A DNA stretch of 64,000 nt, from the NCBI GenBank assembly GCA_019244055.1, contig JAFATG010000222.1, positions 1 through 64,000 on the forward strand, read 5' to 3'. The DNA comes from Acidobacteriaceae bacterium. GTDB lineage: Bacteria; Acidobacteriota; Terriglobia; Bryobacterales; Bryobacteraceae. How positions within the stretch are numbered: the first letter of the stretch is position 1; each line of letters begins with the position of its first letter. Positions 1 through 10,246 of the stretch are shown here, piece by piece. Below the pieces are notes generated by a model, which was given only the letters and a program-made list of their open reading frames with translations, searched no databases and had not been told where the DNA came from. The position numbers were made by a program, and so were the translations under genes.

Positions 1-247
1 TCGTACTTGTTACGGTGTACCTTCCCGGGATCAGATTGGCAACGGTATAGGCCCCCGCTGAGTCCGTTACGACGTTCTGGGTTGTGTTGGTTTCTTCGTT
101 CGTGACTACAATGTGAGCGCCCGAAATAGCAGCGCCTGATTGATCGACGACGTTGCCAACAATGGAAGCTCGTTCAACTTGGGCGAGTGAGACTGACAAC
201 TCTCCGGCCGCGAGAAACAGGTACAGCAGATAATGGGCCTTCGACAT
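1..247 (-). CDS. N-terminal part of a carboxypeptidase-regulatory-like / TonB-dependent receptor, running off the left edge
   Basis: Minus-strand translation from ATG at 247 gives a signal peptide then ...ASIVGNVVDQSGAAISGAHIVVTNEETNTTQNVVTDSAGAYTVANLIPGRYTVT, a typical CarboxypepD_reg repeat. Confidence 0.75.
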   Translation of the reverse strand, partial: MSKAHYLLYLFLAAGELSVSLAQVERASIVGNVVDQSGAAISGAHIVVTNEETNTTQNVVTDSAGAYTVANLIPGRYTVTST

Positions 248-279
248 AGGAGGCGCCTCCTGGAGCGCGCACGATTAGC

Positions 280-1629
280 TTATTGTGCGGCGAGTGATCC
301 GTCGGCGTGGAAGGCCGGCGGAAACGGCCGCGTTCCCTGAAACGGATATTTCTTCAGAACTGCATCTTGGATCTCGAACCCGAGACCAGGTTTTTGTGGG
401 AGCGGGTACCGGCCATCCACCATGCGCATGGCCGGAAATCCCATGATGTCTGCCCAAACATCGTTGATCTCTTTCGACTGCACAGCGCCGCAGATTTCCT
501 GGCACAGGAAATTCGGTATAGCGGCATCGACGTGCAGGCTCGCAACTCCGCCGATCGGTCCTTCGCAGGCATGAGGCGCCATCCGAATCCCCGCCGCATC
601 GGCAAGTGCTGCCACCTTCCACAGCGCGGTGATTCCGCCAACGTGTGCGATGTCAGGTTGTAGCACGTCCACAACGCCCAACTCGATCAGCTCGTTGAAG
701 CCGTAAGAGGCGATGAGTCGTTCGCCCGTAGCCAATGGCGTGGTAGAGCGTTTTGCGACTCGCTGCATTGCACGCACATTCTCAGGCGGGCAGACTTCTT
801 CGGCGAACAACAGGTGAAGCGGTTCGATCTCCCGAACAAGAATCGCAGCCACGCTCGGGCTTGGCTTGGCATGAAAATCAACGGCGAAATCGATATCAGG
901 GCCGAGACCCTCGCGAATCGTTTCCATTGATTTCACAGCCCGTGTCAGTTTCGCATTGGTCTCGATCCACTCCATGTAGGTCGGCAGCTGGAACTTCAGT
1001 GCGGTGACACCAGCCTTCCGCGTCACGTCCCCGAGTTCCTTTGCGGCTTCGAGCGTCCAGGCCTGCGCATGGTAATAACCGCGTACACCACGCGCATCAA
1101 CCGGTCCGCCAAGGAGCTGATAAACAGGCATCCCGAGCACCTTGCCGCGTATGTCCCAGATCGCTTGGTCTATGCCCGAAATCGCTGAACCCAGTACCGG
1201 CCCGCCCCGGTAAAAGCTGCCGATGTACATCAACTGATACAAGTGCTCCGATTGCATGGGATCGCTGCCCACGATGAAATCGTGCAAATCATTCACACAC
1301 GCCATCGCTGCGGAGGCTTTCCCTTCGAGCGTTGCTTCGCCCCAGCCCACTATGCCCTGATTGGTCTCGAGCTTGACAAACACATACGGGCGATCCGAAC
1401 GGGCAATCTTCTCATCGAGCGTGATTCCGAAAACCTTCATATTAGTGATGCGGAGCTTCGACCCGACATTCTCGAATACGTTCGCACCAGGTGGCGTTGC
1501 GGATGCAAGCTCCAGGTCGCACCCGCATCCAATCTGAAACGCTCTGCTTTGAACTTTGCTCTTTGCCATGCCGCTCTTGAGCGCTCCGCCCGAAGCCGCT
1601 AGAGTTCCAAGGAATTCACGCCGTATCAC
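280..1629 (-). CDS. Mandelate racemase/muconate lactonizing enzyme (enolase superfamily), galactonate dehydratase-like, with N-terminal signal
   Basis: 449 aa; GIDQAIWDIRGKVLGMPVYQLLGG, DFHAK, EE..PPEN, GVVDVLQPDIAHVGGIT motifs. Confidence 0.9.
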   Translation of the reverse strand: MIRREFLGTLAASGGALKSGMAKSKVQSRAFQIGCGCDLELASATPPGANVFENVGSKLRITNMKVFGITLDEKIARSDRPYVFVKLETNQGIVGWGEATLEGKASAAMACVNDLHDFIVGSDPMQSEHLYQLMYIGSFYRGGPVLGSAISGIDQAIWDIRGKVLGMPVYQLLGGPVDARGVRGYYHAQAWTLEAAKELGDVTRKAGVTALKFQLPTYMEWIETNAKLTRAVKSMETIREGLGPDIDFAVDFHAKPSPSVAAILVREIEPLHLLFAEEVCPPENVRAMQRVAKRSTTPLATGERLIASYGFNELIELGVVDVLQPDIAHVGGITALWKVAALADAAGIRMAPHACEGPIGGVASLHVDAAIPNFLCQEICGAVQSKEINDVWADIMGFPAMRMVDGRYPLPQKPGLGFEIQDAVLKKYPFQGTRPFPPAFHADGSLAAQ

Positions 1630-2753
1630 AGGACCTCCTCGCTGTATTTCGCTAGCGCTTGTTCGTTCACGTCAACGCCGAGCCCGGGCTTGTTTATCAG
1701 CTCGGCGAATCCGTCCTTCGCTGTCTCCTGGTACCCGGAAGTGATCTCTGCCCGCATAGCGCGATCCCGCTCAGCCGAAGGTTGCGGGACCTGTTGCGCG
1801 AAGAAGTTCGGCAAACTGGCTGCAAGGTGAATCGCGGCAAGCGTTCCCAGGGGCCCACCGGCGTGATGAGGGCCGACTGCCACGTAATGTGTTTCGGCCA
1901 CTGCGGCCATGCGTCGAATTTGCCGTATGCTGTTCAGCCCCATACTCGGCCGCAGGATGTCCACGCATCCCCATCGCAGTAGGTTCTGGAAAGTGGTTAC
2001 ATCATGGATATTGCGTCCAAGCCCGACTGGCATGACGGTTTCATCGGTGATCCTTGATAGTGCGTCATAGGTCAGCACATTCGTTGGTTCGTCTAACCAG
2101 AGCAGATGAATCCGTTCAAGTGCAGTAGCGATGAAGCTTGCGTCCCCAGGCGTCAACGTAGCCCCCGCGTCGAGAACGAAATCCGTGTCTGGCCCTGCCA
2201 CGCCTTTCAACAGGTCGATCCGTTTCCGGATTACATCCACATAAGCCTGCATGCGCCACATCGCGTCGCGTGATGGAATCGGGAACGCGAATGCGAGAAA
2301 GCCTCGATTACGCGCCTGGCGGACGGCACTCGAGAGTTGCTGCTCATCTTGTCCTTCGATGTGCGCCACCACCCGGACCTTGTAGCGCGTTGGACCACCA
2401 AGAAACTGGTAAATCGGAACGCTTGTCGATCTGCCAAGCAGATCGAGCATCGCGTTGTTCACGGCCGCTTCGACGTTTGGCGAGCCGCAGAGGCGAGAGC
2501 GAATAAATTCCGCATCGCTCGCAGTTCTCCCAAGCACAGCAGCCTTGGCTTCTGCTATGTCGCTTGCGACCGACGGGCCTCCTTCTCCATAACCGAACGC
2601 GCCGCCCTTCGCTTCGAGCTTTATCACCGTGTAACGCCGACTCGAAACCGGTTCACGAACGCGCCATGCCCGAAGCGCCGTGATCACCAGAGGATGATCG
2701 CCGTTAGTCGCCGCGGGAGCAAATGCAACCGAATCTCGCCAAAGCTTCTTCAT
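1626..2753 (-). CDS. Enolase-superfamily enzyme (mandelate racemase/muconate lactonizing type)
   Basis: 375 aa; AMLDLLGRSTSVPIYQFLGG, DAGATLTPGDA, WLDEPTN, 4-bp overlap with the next gene. Confidence 0.85.
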   Translation of the reverse strand: MKKLWRDSVAFAPAATNGDHPLVITALRAWRVREPVSSRRYTVIKLEAKGGAFGYGEGGPSVASDIAEAKAAVLGRTASDAEFIRSRLCGSPNVEAAVNNAMLDLLGRSTSVPIYQFLGGPTRYKVRVVAHIEGQDEQQLSSAVRQARNRGFLAFAFPIPSRDAMWRMQAYVDVIRKRIDLLKGVAGPDTDFVLDAGATLTPGDASFIATALERIHLLWLDEPTNVLTYDALSRITDETVMPVGLGRNIHDVTTFQNLLRWGCVDILRPSMGLNSIRQIRRMAAVAETHYVAVGPHHAGGPLGTLAAIHLAASLPNFFAQQVPQPSAERDRAMRAEITSGYQETAKDGFAELINKPGLGVDVNEQALAKYSEEVL

Positions 2754-2943
2754 GTTCCCTTTCTTCGGAAGCGCAATTTCGTCCGCTTCAAACGCTCGGT
2801 TCTAACCTCGGCTTTTGTTAGAGCTTTGCAAGCCGCTGCTGAGGAGACAATATATCCCAGAAAATTGCCTGTTGTGAAACAGCAGGGCTTTGAGTATCTG
2901 GGCACAGAGAGTCACAGATCGTCCTCGAATCCAGCTAAGTACT

Positions 2944-3545
2944 TCATAAGATCCGGCGCAGATCGCCTTCCGGATCGTCCTCCATCCGGCAGTTATTGTC
3001 GAACACCATCGTCTGGCAACGGCTCGGATCGCTGGGCGTCCAGGTTAGTCCGGGCTGGCTTGGATTCCCGGTTCGAGCGAAATTAACCCATGCAGTAGCC
3101 ATTTTCATCGCCAAGGCCTGCGCCTCAGGCGTGTTGCCGGTTCCCTGCTCACAGCGCTTTGTGTTGTCGAAGAAGGCTAACTCGGCCGTATGCCAGGCGC
3201 CAGCATCCTCCAACATCGGCGATTGCCACGTAAAGTAATACTGATAGACGTGTGCGCCGTTCTGTTCGCATTTCAGCTTAACCATGCGCTGCACATTGTT
3301 CCGCGAGCTGATTCCATTCACACCATAAGACAGCAATCGAATACTCTTCTCGGGATACTTCTTCTTCATCGCCGCGATCAGCGCCGTTGCCTTCGAGTCG
3401 CCAAAGCCTCGGGCAAGGGTCGCATGCCACTCGTCTTCGCTAGGGCGCGAAGACATGTGATTCCCTTCTTCGCTGACGTTGCCGATCAGCATCGGCAAAT
3501 TCTTCGAGATTTCCGGGGCATCATAGAAAGAGCGGGCAGTGTCGC
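2944..3545 (-). pseudogene. Carboxylesterase type B, C-terminal fragment only
   Basis: APEISKNLPMLIGNVSEEGNH ... YQYYFTWQSP..GAWHTAELAFFF-like C-terminus; coding similarity stops near 3545, catalytic Ser region absent. Confidence 0.75.
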
Positions 3546-3625
3546 AAATAGCGCCAGCGGCAGATTAATCCTGAATTCCGAACTTAACTGAAGGGGCGAG
3601 GGCAAGTCTCTGCGACAACAGGGAG

Positions 3626-4597
3626 ATGAAGCCAGAAGCAAGGGACAATCCAGTCCCACGCGAGATGCGGACTCTGTTATCCAGGGAGCAGTTGATCGTG
3701 CGGGAGACACAGCGTGCCGTCACGCCCTTTGGCGGGACGGTCGTATTCGTTAGTTTTCTACAGCGGATCGATTTGTTAGGTCAGATTCGAACTCATATGC
3801 CGGTGCGCTGGCGATCGCATAATCAAATCGATCCAGCAGCGACGTTAATCGCATTTCTGATAGCGGTGCTGGTGGGAGCGAGACGCTTTGTGCAAGCCAA
3901 CTGGTTGCGGGGCGATCGAGCCTTACATGCCTTGCTGGGGATGGCGCGCTTTCCCAGCGACGACACCATTCGCAACCTGTTTCGACGCTTTGGAATGGGT
4001 GAAGTGCATCAGCTCTATGCGCCGCTGGCCGAGTGGCAGATGCAGCGCTTGCCCAAACGAGCGGACGGTTACAGTCTGGATCTGGATTCGACGGTGTTTG
4101 AGCGCTATGGCGAGCAGGAGGGTTCATTGAAAGGGCACAACCCGCGCAAGCATGGGCGTCCGAGTCACCATCCCTTGCTGGCGGTCCTAGCTGAGGCTCA
4201 CTTCCTACTCCACGGCTGGTTGCGCAGCGGCAACTGCGGACCAGCACGTGGCGTAGTGGAGTTTCTCAAAGAAGCGTTAGCGCTGTGGCAGCAGCGTCAA
4301 AGCATCCGCGTGGTGCGTGCCGATTCAGGCTTCTTCGATGACGAACTGCTCAGCTTTTTAGAAGAGCGCCGTCTGCCCTACATTGTAGTCGCGCGCATGA
4401 CGAAGTGGGTGCAACGCGCCGCACAGCAGGTCGAGCAATGGCAGATTCTCGATGAGAACTATGCCATGGGTGAGTTCCGCTTACAGCTCTGGAGTGGGAA
4501 ACACGAGCGTCGCTTCATCGCCGTGCGCGAACGGGTGCGCGAATCACGCCACAGCGTGGGCCGCAAAATGCCGCTGCAGAAAACTGGTTTTCGCTAA
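3626..4597 (+). mobile_element. IS1380-type (IS4-superfamily DDE) transposase, 3'-truncated
   Basis: DLDSTVFERYGEQEGSLKGHNPRKHGRPSHHPLLAVLAE and VVRADSGFFDDELLSFLEE motifs; ends abruptly at GRKMPLQKTGFR, lacking the normal C-terminal region. Confidence 0.8.
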
Positions 4598-4601
4598 AAC
4601 A

Positions 4602-4904
4602 ATGGAACGTCTTAAAGAACCATTGGAACGCTTTAACAAGTGGCTCAAAGTAATAGCCGCGATCCCCGCGGTGGTGGTACCATTGGGCGGCTTAGCACTC
4701 GGTTACGCAAACTATAGGCACACAGTAGAGCACGATCAAGAGCAGCAGATTAGTGACACGTTGAAGGCGAGGCCATCGCCACGCACAACACTCCCAAACA
4801 TCAATACGAAGCCGGAAGAGAAACCTGCGGAACAGCAACCGGAAAAAGAACCAGACAAGCCGGTTGAGCAGCCCCAACAGAAGGCGCCTGATCTGATCCC
4901 CTGA
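4602..4904 (+). CDS. Hypothetical single-TM protein with Pro/Glu-rich tail, probably truncated by the IS3 insertion
   Basis: MERLKEPLERFNKWLKVIAAIPAVVVPLGGLALGYANY + KPEEKPAEQQPEKEPDKPVEQPQQ; its TGA stop (4902-4904) lies inside the IS left terminal repeat. Confidence 0.45.
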   Translation: MERLKEPLERFNKWLKVIAAIPAVVVPLGGLALGYANYRHTVEHDQEQQISDTLKARPSPRTTLPNINTKPEEKPAEQQPEKEPDKPVEQPQQKAPDLIP

Positions 4905-4948
4905 AACTGGTCCGGGATCAGTTAGGATTTCGAGACAAGGAGAACCGG

Positions 4949-5242
4949 ATGAAGAAGGGTCGATTCAGCGAAGAGCAGATCCTCGGGATTTTGAAGCGGC
5001 ACGAAGCCGGGCAGAAGGTGGTAGATCTGGCACGGGAACACGGCATCAGCGAGGCCACGATCTATACCTGGAAGAGCAAGTACGGCGGGCTGGAGGTGAG
5101 TGAGGCACAACGCCTCCGGCAGTTGGAAGAAGAGAACCGCCGGCTGAAGCACCTGGTAGCCGATCTCAGCCTGGACAAGGAAGTTTTGAAAGCGGTGATC
5201 TCAAAAAGCGGGTGGGGCTCGCAGCTCAACGGCAAGATATAG
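4949..5242 (+). CDS. IS3-family transposase OrfA (HTH)
   Basis: MKKGRFSEEQILGILKRHEAGQKVVDLAREHGISEATIYTWKSKYGG + leucine zipper-like helix. Confidence 0.92.
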   Translation: MKKGRFSEEQILGILKRHEAGQKVVDLAREHGISEATIYTWKSKYGGLEVSEAQRLRQLEEENRRLKHLVADLSLDKEVLKAVISKSGWGSQLNGKI

Positions 5243-6180
5243 CGTTTGCCGTGGAAACGTTCAGAATGAGCGAACGGAGAGCCTGCGGGCTGCTTGGGGT
5301 GTGCCGATCGAGCTGCCGTTATCGGTGCAAACCGGACGGCAATGAGAGGCTGCGTGAGCAGTTGATTGAGTTAGCGCACGAGCGGCCGCGGTTCGGTTAT
5401 CGCCGGCTGGGAGTGCTGCGTGCTCGAGAGGGCCAGCACATCAATCACAAACGTTTGTTCCGTGTATATCGTGCAGCCGGGTTGAGCGTGAAGCGGAATC
5501 GACGCAAAAAGCTGGTGCGCGTGGGCGTCAGCCAGCCCGGTTGACAGCGCCAATACCGAATGGTCACTGGATTTCGTATATGACGCGCTCGCAACTGGTC
5601 GAAGCGTGCGAGTGTTGGGCGTGGTCGATAACTTCACCGCAGAGTGCCTAGCACTAGAAGTCGATAGCTGCTTTGCGAGTCAGCGGGTCACGCGTGTCCT
5701 CGACAGCGTGATCGCACAACGTGGGGCCCCCAAGGCGTTGCGCATGGACAACGGGCCTGAGCTCACCTCAGTCATTTCCTGGCCTGGTGTATCGAACGGA
5801 AGATCTCGACGAATTACATCCGACCAGGCAAGCCGATGCAGAACGGCCACATTGAAAGCTTTAATGGCCGGTTACGCGATGAATGCCTGAACGCGAATTG
5901 GTTTCGCAACCTGTTCGATGCACGCGGTCGAATCGCCAACTGGCGCGACGACTATAACAACTTGCGGCCGCACAGCAGCCTCGCTTATCGAACACCGAAG
6001 GATTTCGCAGCCCAGCGGCCACGCCCTTCGTCCTCCTCCACTTCGATACCGCAGCCGGAACCGCCCGTCAAGGCTACCCTGACGGCGCGCTCGCGCGCGG
6101 CCTTGACAGACGAACCCGACTGCAAAACGCTTCCTGAGAAGAGGACGAAGCGCTCACACGACGGAGTGCTTACATGCTAA
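5212..6180 (+). pseudogene. IS3-family transposase OrfB (rve/DDE integrase), split by two frameshifts
   Basis: Three ORFs in different frames join into one OrfB: RRACGLLGVCRSS... / SLDFVYDALATGRSVRVLGVVDNFTAECLALEVD...[10 protein letters not shown] / [39 protein letters not shown]. Confidence 0.88.
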
Positions 6181-6215
6181 TTTCAGATTTCTAACTGGAC
6201 CACTAAACGGGGTCA

Positions 6216-7491
6216 GGTCAATACCATGGGCCTTACGGTAAGCGCGACAAAGTGAAATTCATCAAGGGCGAGGATGCCTCGGTCTTTGGGACGGCGTGGG
6301 ACCGCATCTATATCACAACGCTGTTTTCGTTCGAGTTCGCCCGCATCGCGCAGAGTATTGAATTTTGCGCTGAAAGTTGCGAATGGCCATGCCGAGAAGA
6401 TTTTCGTGGGTGGCATCGCTGCATCGCTGATGCCGGAACAGTTCGCGGCCTGAGAATCATGGCAAGGCATCAGGTTCATCCAGGGACTTCTAACGGGGTC
6501 TCCATCAAAGGCGCTTAGACTCGACGAATTCTCGGAGGAGCTGTACTCCGACGACCATAGCAGTCCCGCTATCGAAGACCTCATTCCCGATTACAGCATC
6601 CTCGAGCAGATCGAATATAAACACCCGGTGCGGGATGCCTATTTCGCCTACGCCTCCCGCGGCTGCATTCGCAAATGCACCGTCTGCGCCGTGCCGAAAC
6701 TGGAGGGGGAGCAGCGTGACGCGGAATCAATCACCTCTGTCGTGCGCAATATCGAAGCGCGCTATGGCCCGAAGAAGGACCTGATCCTCATGGATAACAA
6801 CGTGGTGGCGAGCCCGCGTTTCCACGACATTATTGAGGAAATCCGCGATCTCGGGTTCTTGCCGGATGCCAAGCTCAGCATCGGTAGAGTGCCGATTCAA
6901 CGGCGCGTGGACTTCAATCAGGGCGTCGATGCACGCATCCTTTGCAAGGGCCCTTCTTACCTTCGCGACCTGTCGAGAATCTGTCTGAAGCCGTTACGGA
7001 TCGCTTTCGACCATCTGGGCCTGAAAGCTCCCTATGAGCAGGCGGTGCGCTATGCGCATGAGTTCGGATTAACGAGCATGTCCAACTACATGCTCTATAA
7101 CTTCCACGATTCACCGGCGGATCTCTTCGAGCGCATGCGGCTCAATGTGACGCTCAATGAGGAACTCGACCTGCGGATATGGTCGTTCCCGATGCGCTAT
7201 CAGCCGACTAATCTGCCTGACCGCACACATGTGGGGGAGAAATGGACGCGGTACCAGCTCAGGGCGATCCAGATCATCCTGCAAGCGACTCATGGAGTGG
7301 TGAGCGGTGATCCAGACTTCTTCAAGCGCGCGTTCGGAGACACGGTGCATGAGTTCCACGAACTTCTGATGCGGCCGACACTTTTCCAGCCGCGGCGCAG
7401 CTCGTCGGCCCTCGTAGTTTCGGAAATAAGGCTCGTACCCGACAGTGCATTTTCCTGGTGTCCGGAAATGCCGGCAGATTCAGCGGCATAA
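6216..7491 (+). pseudogene. Radical SAM protein, N-terminus lost and frame broken upstream of 6628
   Basis: RGCIRKCTVCAVPKLEGE (CxxxCxxC); upstream frame pieces YHGPYGKRDKVKFIKGEDASVFGTAWDRIYITTLFSFEFARIAQSIEF / ALKVANGHAEKIFVGGIAASLMPEQF need a frameshift and cross a stop. Confidence 0.75.
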
Positions 7492-7574
7492 TGGCGGCTC
7501 GATTGTAACGTTCATTGCCCACCATTGCCCACCAAGAATGCCCATGGGCAGCTAACTTATTGACTCTACATTGG

Positions 7575-7661
7575 CGGAGAGAGTGGGATTCGAACCCACG
7601 TTAGAGTTTCCCCTAAACACGCTTTCCAAGCGTGCGCCTTCAACCACTCGGCCATCTCTCC
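7575..7661 (-). tRNA. tRNA-Ser (anticodon GGA)
   Basis: GGAGAGATGGCCGAGTGG..CACGCTTGGAAAGCGTG..long variable arm..GTGGGTTCGAATCCCACTCTCTCCG followed by CCA (to 7572); 7-bp acceptor stem pairs. Confidence 0.97.
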
Positions 7662-7738
7662 TGTTGAATATGCTCGCGCTTCGCAGGGCGCAAGCGTCTC
7701 CCTGAACCGCTCTCAGTGTAACAACAGGAGCAGAAATT

Positions 7739-9274
7739 CTAAGCTAAGCTCCAACCCTTCCGGAACATCGGCTTTAGGCAGTCCTCCGCACCCGGATTGT
7801 TGGTAATACGCGCGTTCGCGCTATCCCACTCCAGCTTGGTATTGAACTTAATTGCCAACGCGCCGAGCGCAATCCATTCAGTAAATGGCGCTGCCACGCT
7901 GAAGTTCGAACACGCGGGCGAGCCGCCCTTACACGCCCGGATCCAATCCCGGTAGTGCCCTGGTGAGCGCGGAAGGAACTCAAGCGGGAACTTGTAATCC
8001 CACATCTTCTCGACTGGAATCAAGCGGGTCCATTCTCCGTACGTGCCGGTAGTGATCATGCCCTTGTCGCCCACGAACAGGCTACCGTTGCTCCCAATCG
8101 AAATCAGGCGGCCGACCTGCGCGTCCGGGCTCAACTTCTCGCCCGGCTTTTGCAGCACAGGAGCGGGCGCAGGAGGAGGCGGTTCGGCCTGCAAAGTAAA
8201 GAACTCCTCCGAGAAAACCCCTCCAATGATCTGGCGCTCTCTCGGTTCCATCGAGTTCCGCTCTCTTGGTATGAGATGCCGGGGCAGATCACCCAATATC
8301 TCTCCGCGCGGCACGCCCCGAATGTCGGGCTGCTGCTTCATCGCGTCATACCAAAAGATTTTGACCGGCGGCATGCTTCCGCGCGCTGGAAAATCAAACC
8401 GCACAACGGATTTGCTCGGGAAATAATACTCGCTCCGCCCCTCTTGGCTGATGCACTCCACGCTGGTCGGCGCGCCAAGCCGCAGTGCCATATTGGGGGC
8501 GCCCAGGATGTGGCAGGCCATGTCGCCCAAAGCGCCACAACCGAAGTCGAAAAAGCCCCGCCAGGCGAACGGCAAGTACTTATCGCTGTATGGCCGCTCC
8601 TTCTCGATGCCCAACCACAGATCCCAATCCAGGTAAGAAGGTACGGGGGATGCCGCCGGCAGATCAGGAAGACCTTGGGGCCAAACTGGCCGGTTGGTCC
8701 AGGCATGCACTTCGGTTACGTCTCCGATATCGCCTGCCCAGATCATTTCCGCGCATTGGCGAGTCCCCTCATTTGAGTAGCCCTGGTTGCCCATCTGCGT
8801 CGCGACGCCGTACTTTTCCGCCGCTTCTGCCAATTGACGGCACTCCCAAACAGTGTGCGCAAGCGGCTTCTGCACGTACACATGCTTCCCGCGTTCCATC
8901 GCGTGCACCGCAGCCGTAGCATGCATGTGATCCGGAATGGTTACGATCACCGCGTCTACGCTCTTCCCCTCTTTGTCGAGCATGGCCCGGAAATCTTTGT
9001 ACTTCGGAACGCTTGGGTATCCCTTGTACGTCTCTTCCGCGCGCTTCTCATCTACATCGCATAGCGCTACGATATTTTCGGTTTCCGCGCACGCCTCGAT
9101 GTCGCTGGACGCCTTGCCGCCCGCGCCAATCGATGCAATGTTCAGCTTTTCGTTCGGCGATTTGTATCCGAGCGCCTTGAGCGAGGGCTCGCTGCCGAAT
9201 CCGCCGAGCGGTACCGCGCCGGCCAGCAACGTGCCATAGAAGAAGTGCCGTCTTGTAATTCCATCGTGTTTCAT
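7739..9274 (-). CDS. Gfo/Idh/MocA family oxidoreductase with Tat signal
   Basis: TRRHFFYGTLLAGA signal; KLNIASIGAGGKASSDIEACAETENIVALCDVD; KHVYVQKPLAHTVWE. Confidence 0.93.
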   Translation of the reverse strand: MKHDGITRRHFFYGTLLAGAVPLGGFGSEPSLKALGYKSPNEKLNIASIGAGGKASSDIEACAETENIVALCDVDEKRAEETYKGYPSVPKYKDFRAMLDKEGKSVDAVIVTIPDHMHATAAVHAMERGKHVYVQKPLAHTVWECRQLAEAAEKYGVATQMGNQGYSNEGTRQCAEMIWAGDIGDVTEVHAWTNRPVWPQGLPDLPAASPVPSYLDWDLWLGIEKERPYSDKYLPFAWRGFFDFGCGALGDMACHILGAPNMALRLGAPTSVECISQEGRSEYYFPSKSVVRFDFPARGSMPPVKIFWYDAMKQQPDIRGVPRGEILGDLPRHLIPRERNSMEPRERQIIGGVFSEEFFTLQAEPPPPAPAPVLQKPGEKLSPDAQVGRLISIGSNGSLFVGDKGMITTGTYGEWTRLIPVEKMWDYKFPLEFLPRSPGHYRDWIRACKGGSPACSNFSVAAPFTEWIALGALAIKFNTKLEWDSANARITNNPGAEDCLKPMFRKGWSLA

Positions 9275-9392
9275 AATCGTCGCGCTCCGGCCTCCGCGAA
9301 TTATAAACTTGGCGGTTGTCGATACTTGTGAGATTCAGCCGGAGCCCCGAACAGTACGCTCCTTATAGCCATCCTGCCGCCCTAACGTTATT

Positions 9393-10127
9393 TCATTTCG
9401 CTACATTTCTGCCGAAATGAAAAGTCGGGCCGATCGAAAACCGCACTGTATTTCGGCCGGGGAGAAGATCGCTAAACAGATGGTCGTGAACGAAGTCGGC
9501 CTGCACCCGGATGCTCAGTCGATCTCCCAAAATGAGATCTGTACCCCCGCCGAATCCGTAAAATCCAGTCCAATCGGTTTTCGTTCCGGAAGGCGCGAGC
9601 CGTGCCAGGATCATCTGTTCGATTGGCCCATTCGCATGCACCGTCGCGGCCTCATGAATAGCCCCGATCGAAGGGCGAATGAAAAGAGTTACCCACCGCC
9701 AATGCCTGTACTCCAATTGCGGCCCCAATGCGAAGGTTTGCGAGGTCGAGTCGATTGGAATCGTCAGCATGAAGTTGGCCGGGATAAACCCCGCGGCAAT
9801 TAAAGGCGCCAATTCCGCATTGAGCTGCTGCTGCAAACTCGGGATCAGCTCAGATTGCGTGATGGAGGTGTGTCCCGTTGAAATGCTGTAGTCAAAGCCA
9901 ATGCCGAGCCATGTTCTTGGATTGATCCCAATCTGGGTGTGGAAGCCACGCTCCGCCAGATTGATGCTAGGACTCTCCAGGTACGTAAAGCCGGCGAAGA
10001 CACTGTAAGAACCCACGTAGCTCTGCTGCCCAAACGCATTCACGGCAAAGAGGGCAAGTGCTGCCAACCACAACCGCTTTCCCAGTATTATTTCCCGTGC
10101 GCGGCCGACCCCCGATTTCTCTAACAT
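9393..10127 (-). CDS. Outer-membrane beta-barrel-like protein
   Basis: Signal peptide (GKRLWLAALALFAVNAFGQQ) then alternating beta-strand pattern ending FSIGPTFHFG. Confidence 0.6.
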   Translation of the reverse strand: MLEKSGVGRAREIILGKRLWLAALALFAVNAFGQQSYVGSYSVFAGFTYLESPSINLAERGFHTQIGINPRTWLGIGFDYSISTGHTSITQSELIPSLQQQLNAELAPLIAAGFIPANFMLTIPIDSTSQTFALGPQLEYRHWRWVTLFIRPSIGAIHEAATVHANGPIEQMILARLAPSGTKTDWTGFYGFGGGTDLILGDRLSIRVQADFVHDHLFSDLLPGRNTVRFSIGPTFHFGRNVAK

Positions 10128-10246
10128 GATTCTCCTTCCCTGCAGCGCGAGTACTACTTTACCCAAACTTCGCTAGTTCTTCTGTAAGTGCTCGGGCATT
10201 TTCTCGTGTTGACATCTGACCCAACGCAGGTCCATACTCGGGTAAG

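Larger units (their letters stand above)
4894..6215 (+). mobile_element. IS3-family insertion sequence (degenerate)
   Basis: OrfA+OrfB gene pair; imperfect terminal repeats TGATCCCCTGAAACTGGTCC (4894) and revcomp TGACCCCGTTTAGTGGTCCAGTTAG (ends 6215). Confidence 0.8.

Noticed and set aside
2337-3086. 249-aa plus-strand ORF antisense to the enolase-superfamily gene
   Set aside because: No recognisable domain, and it spans the start of a well-supported gene on the other strand.
6481-6500. GGACTTCTAACGGGGTCT resembling the IS3 right terminal repeat (GGACCACTAAACGGGGTCA)
   Set aside because: It lies in a stretch that reads naturally as radical SAM coding sequence (FIQGLLTGSPSKALRLDEF), so similarity is probably chance.
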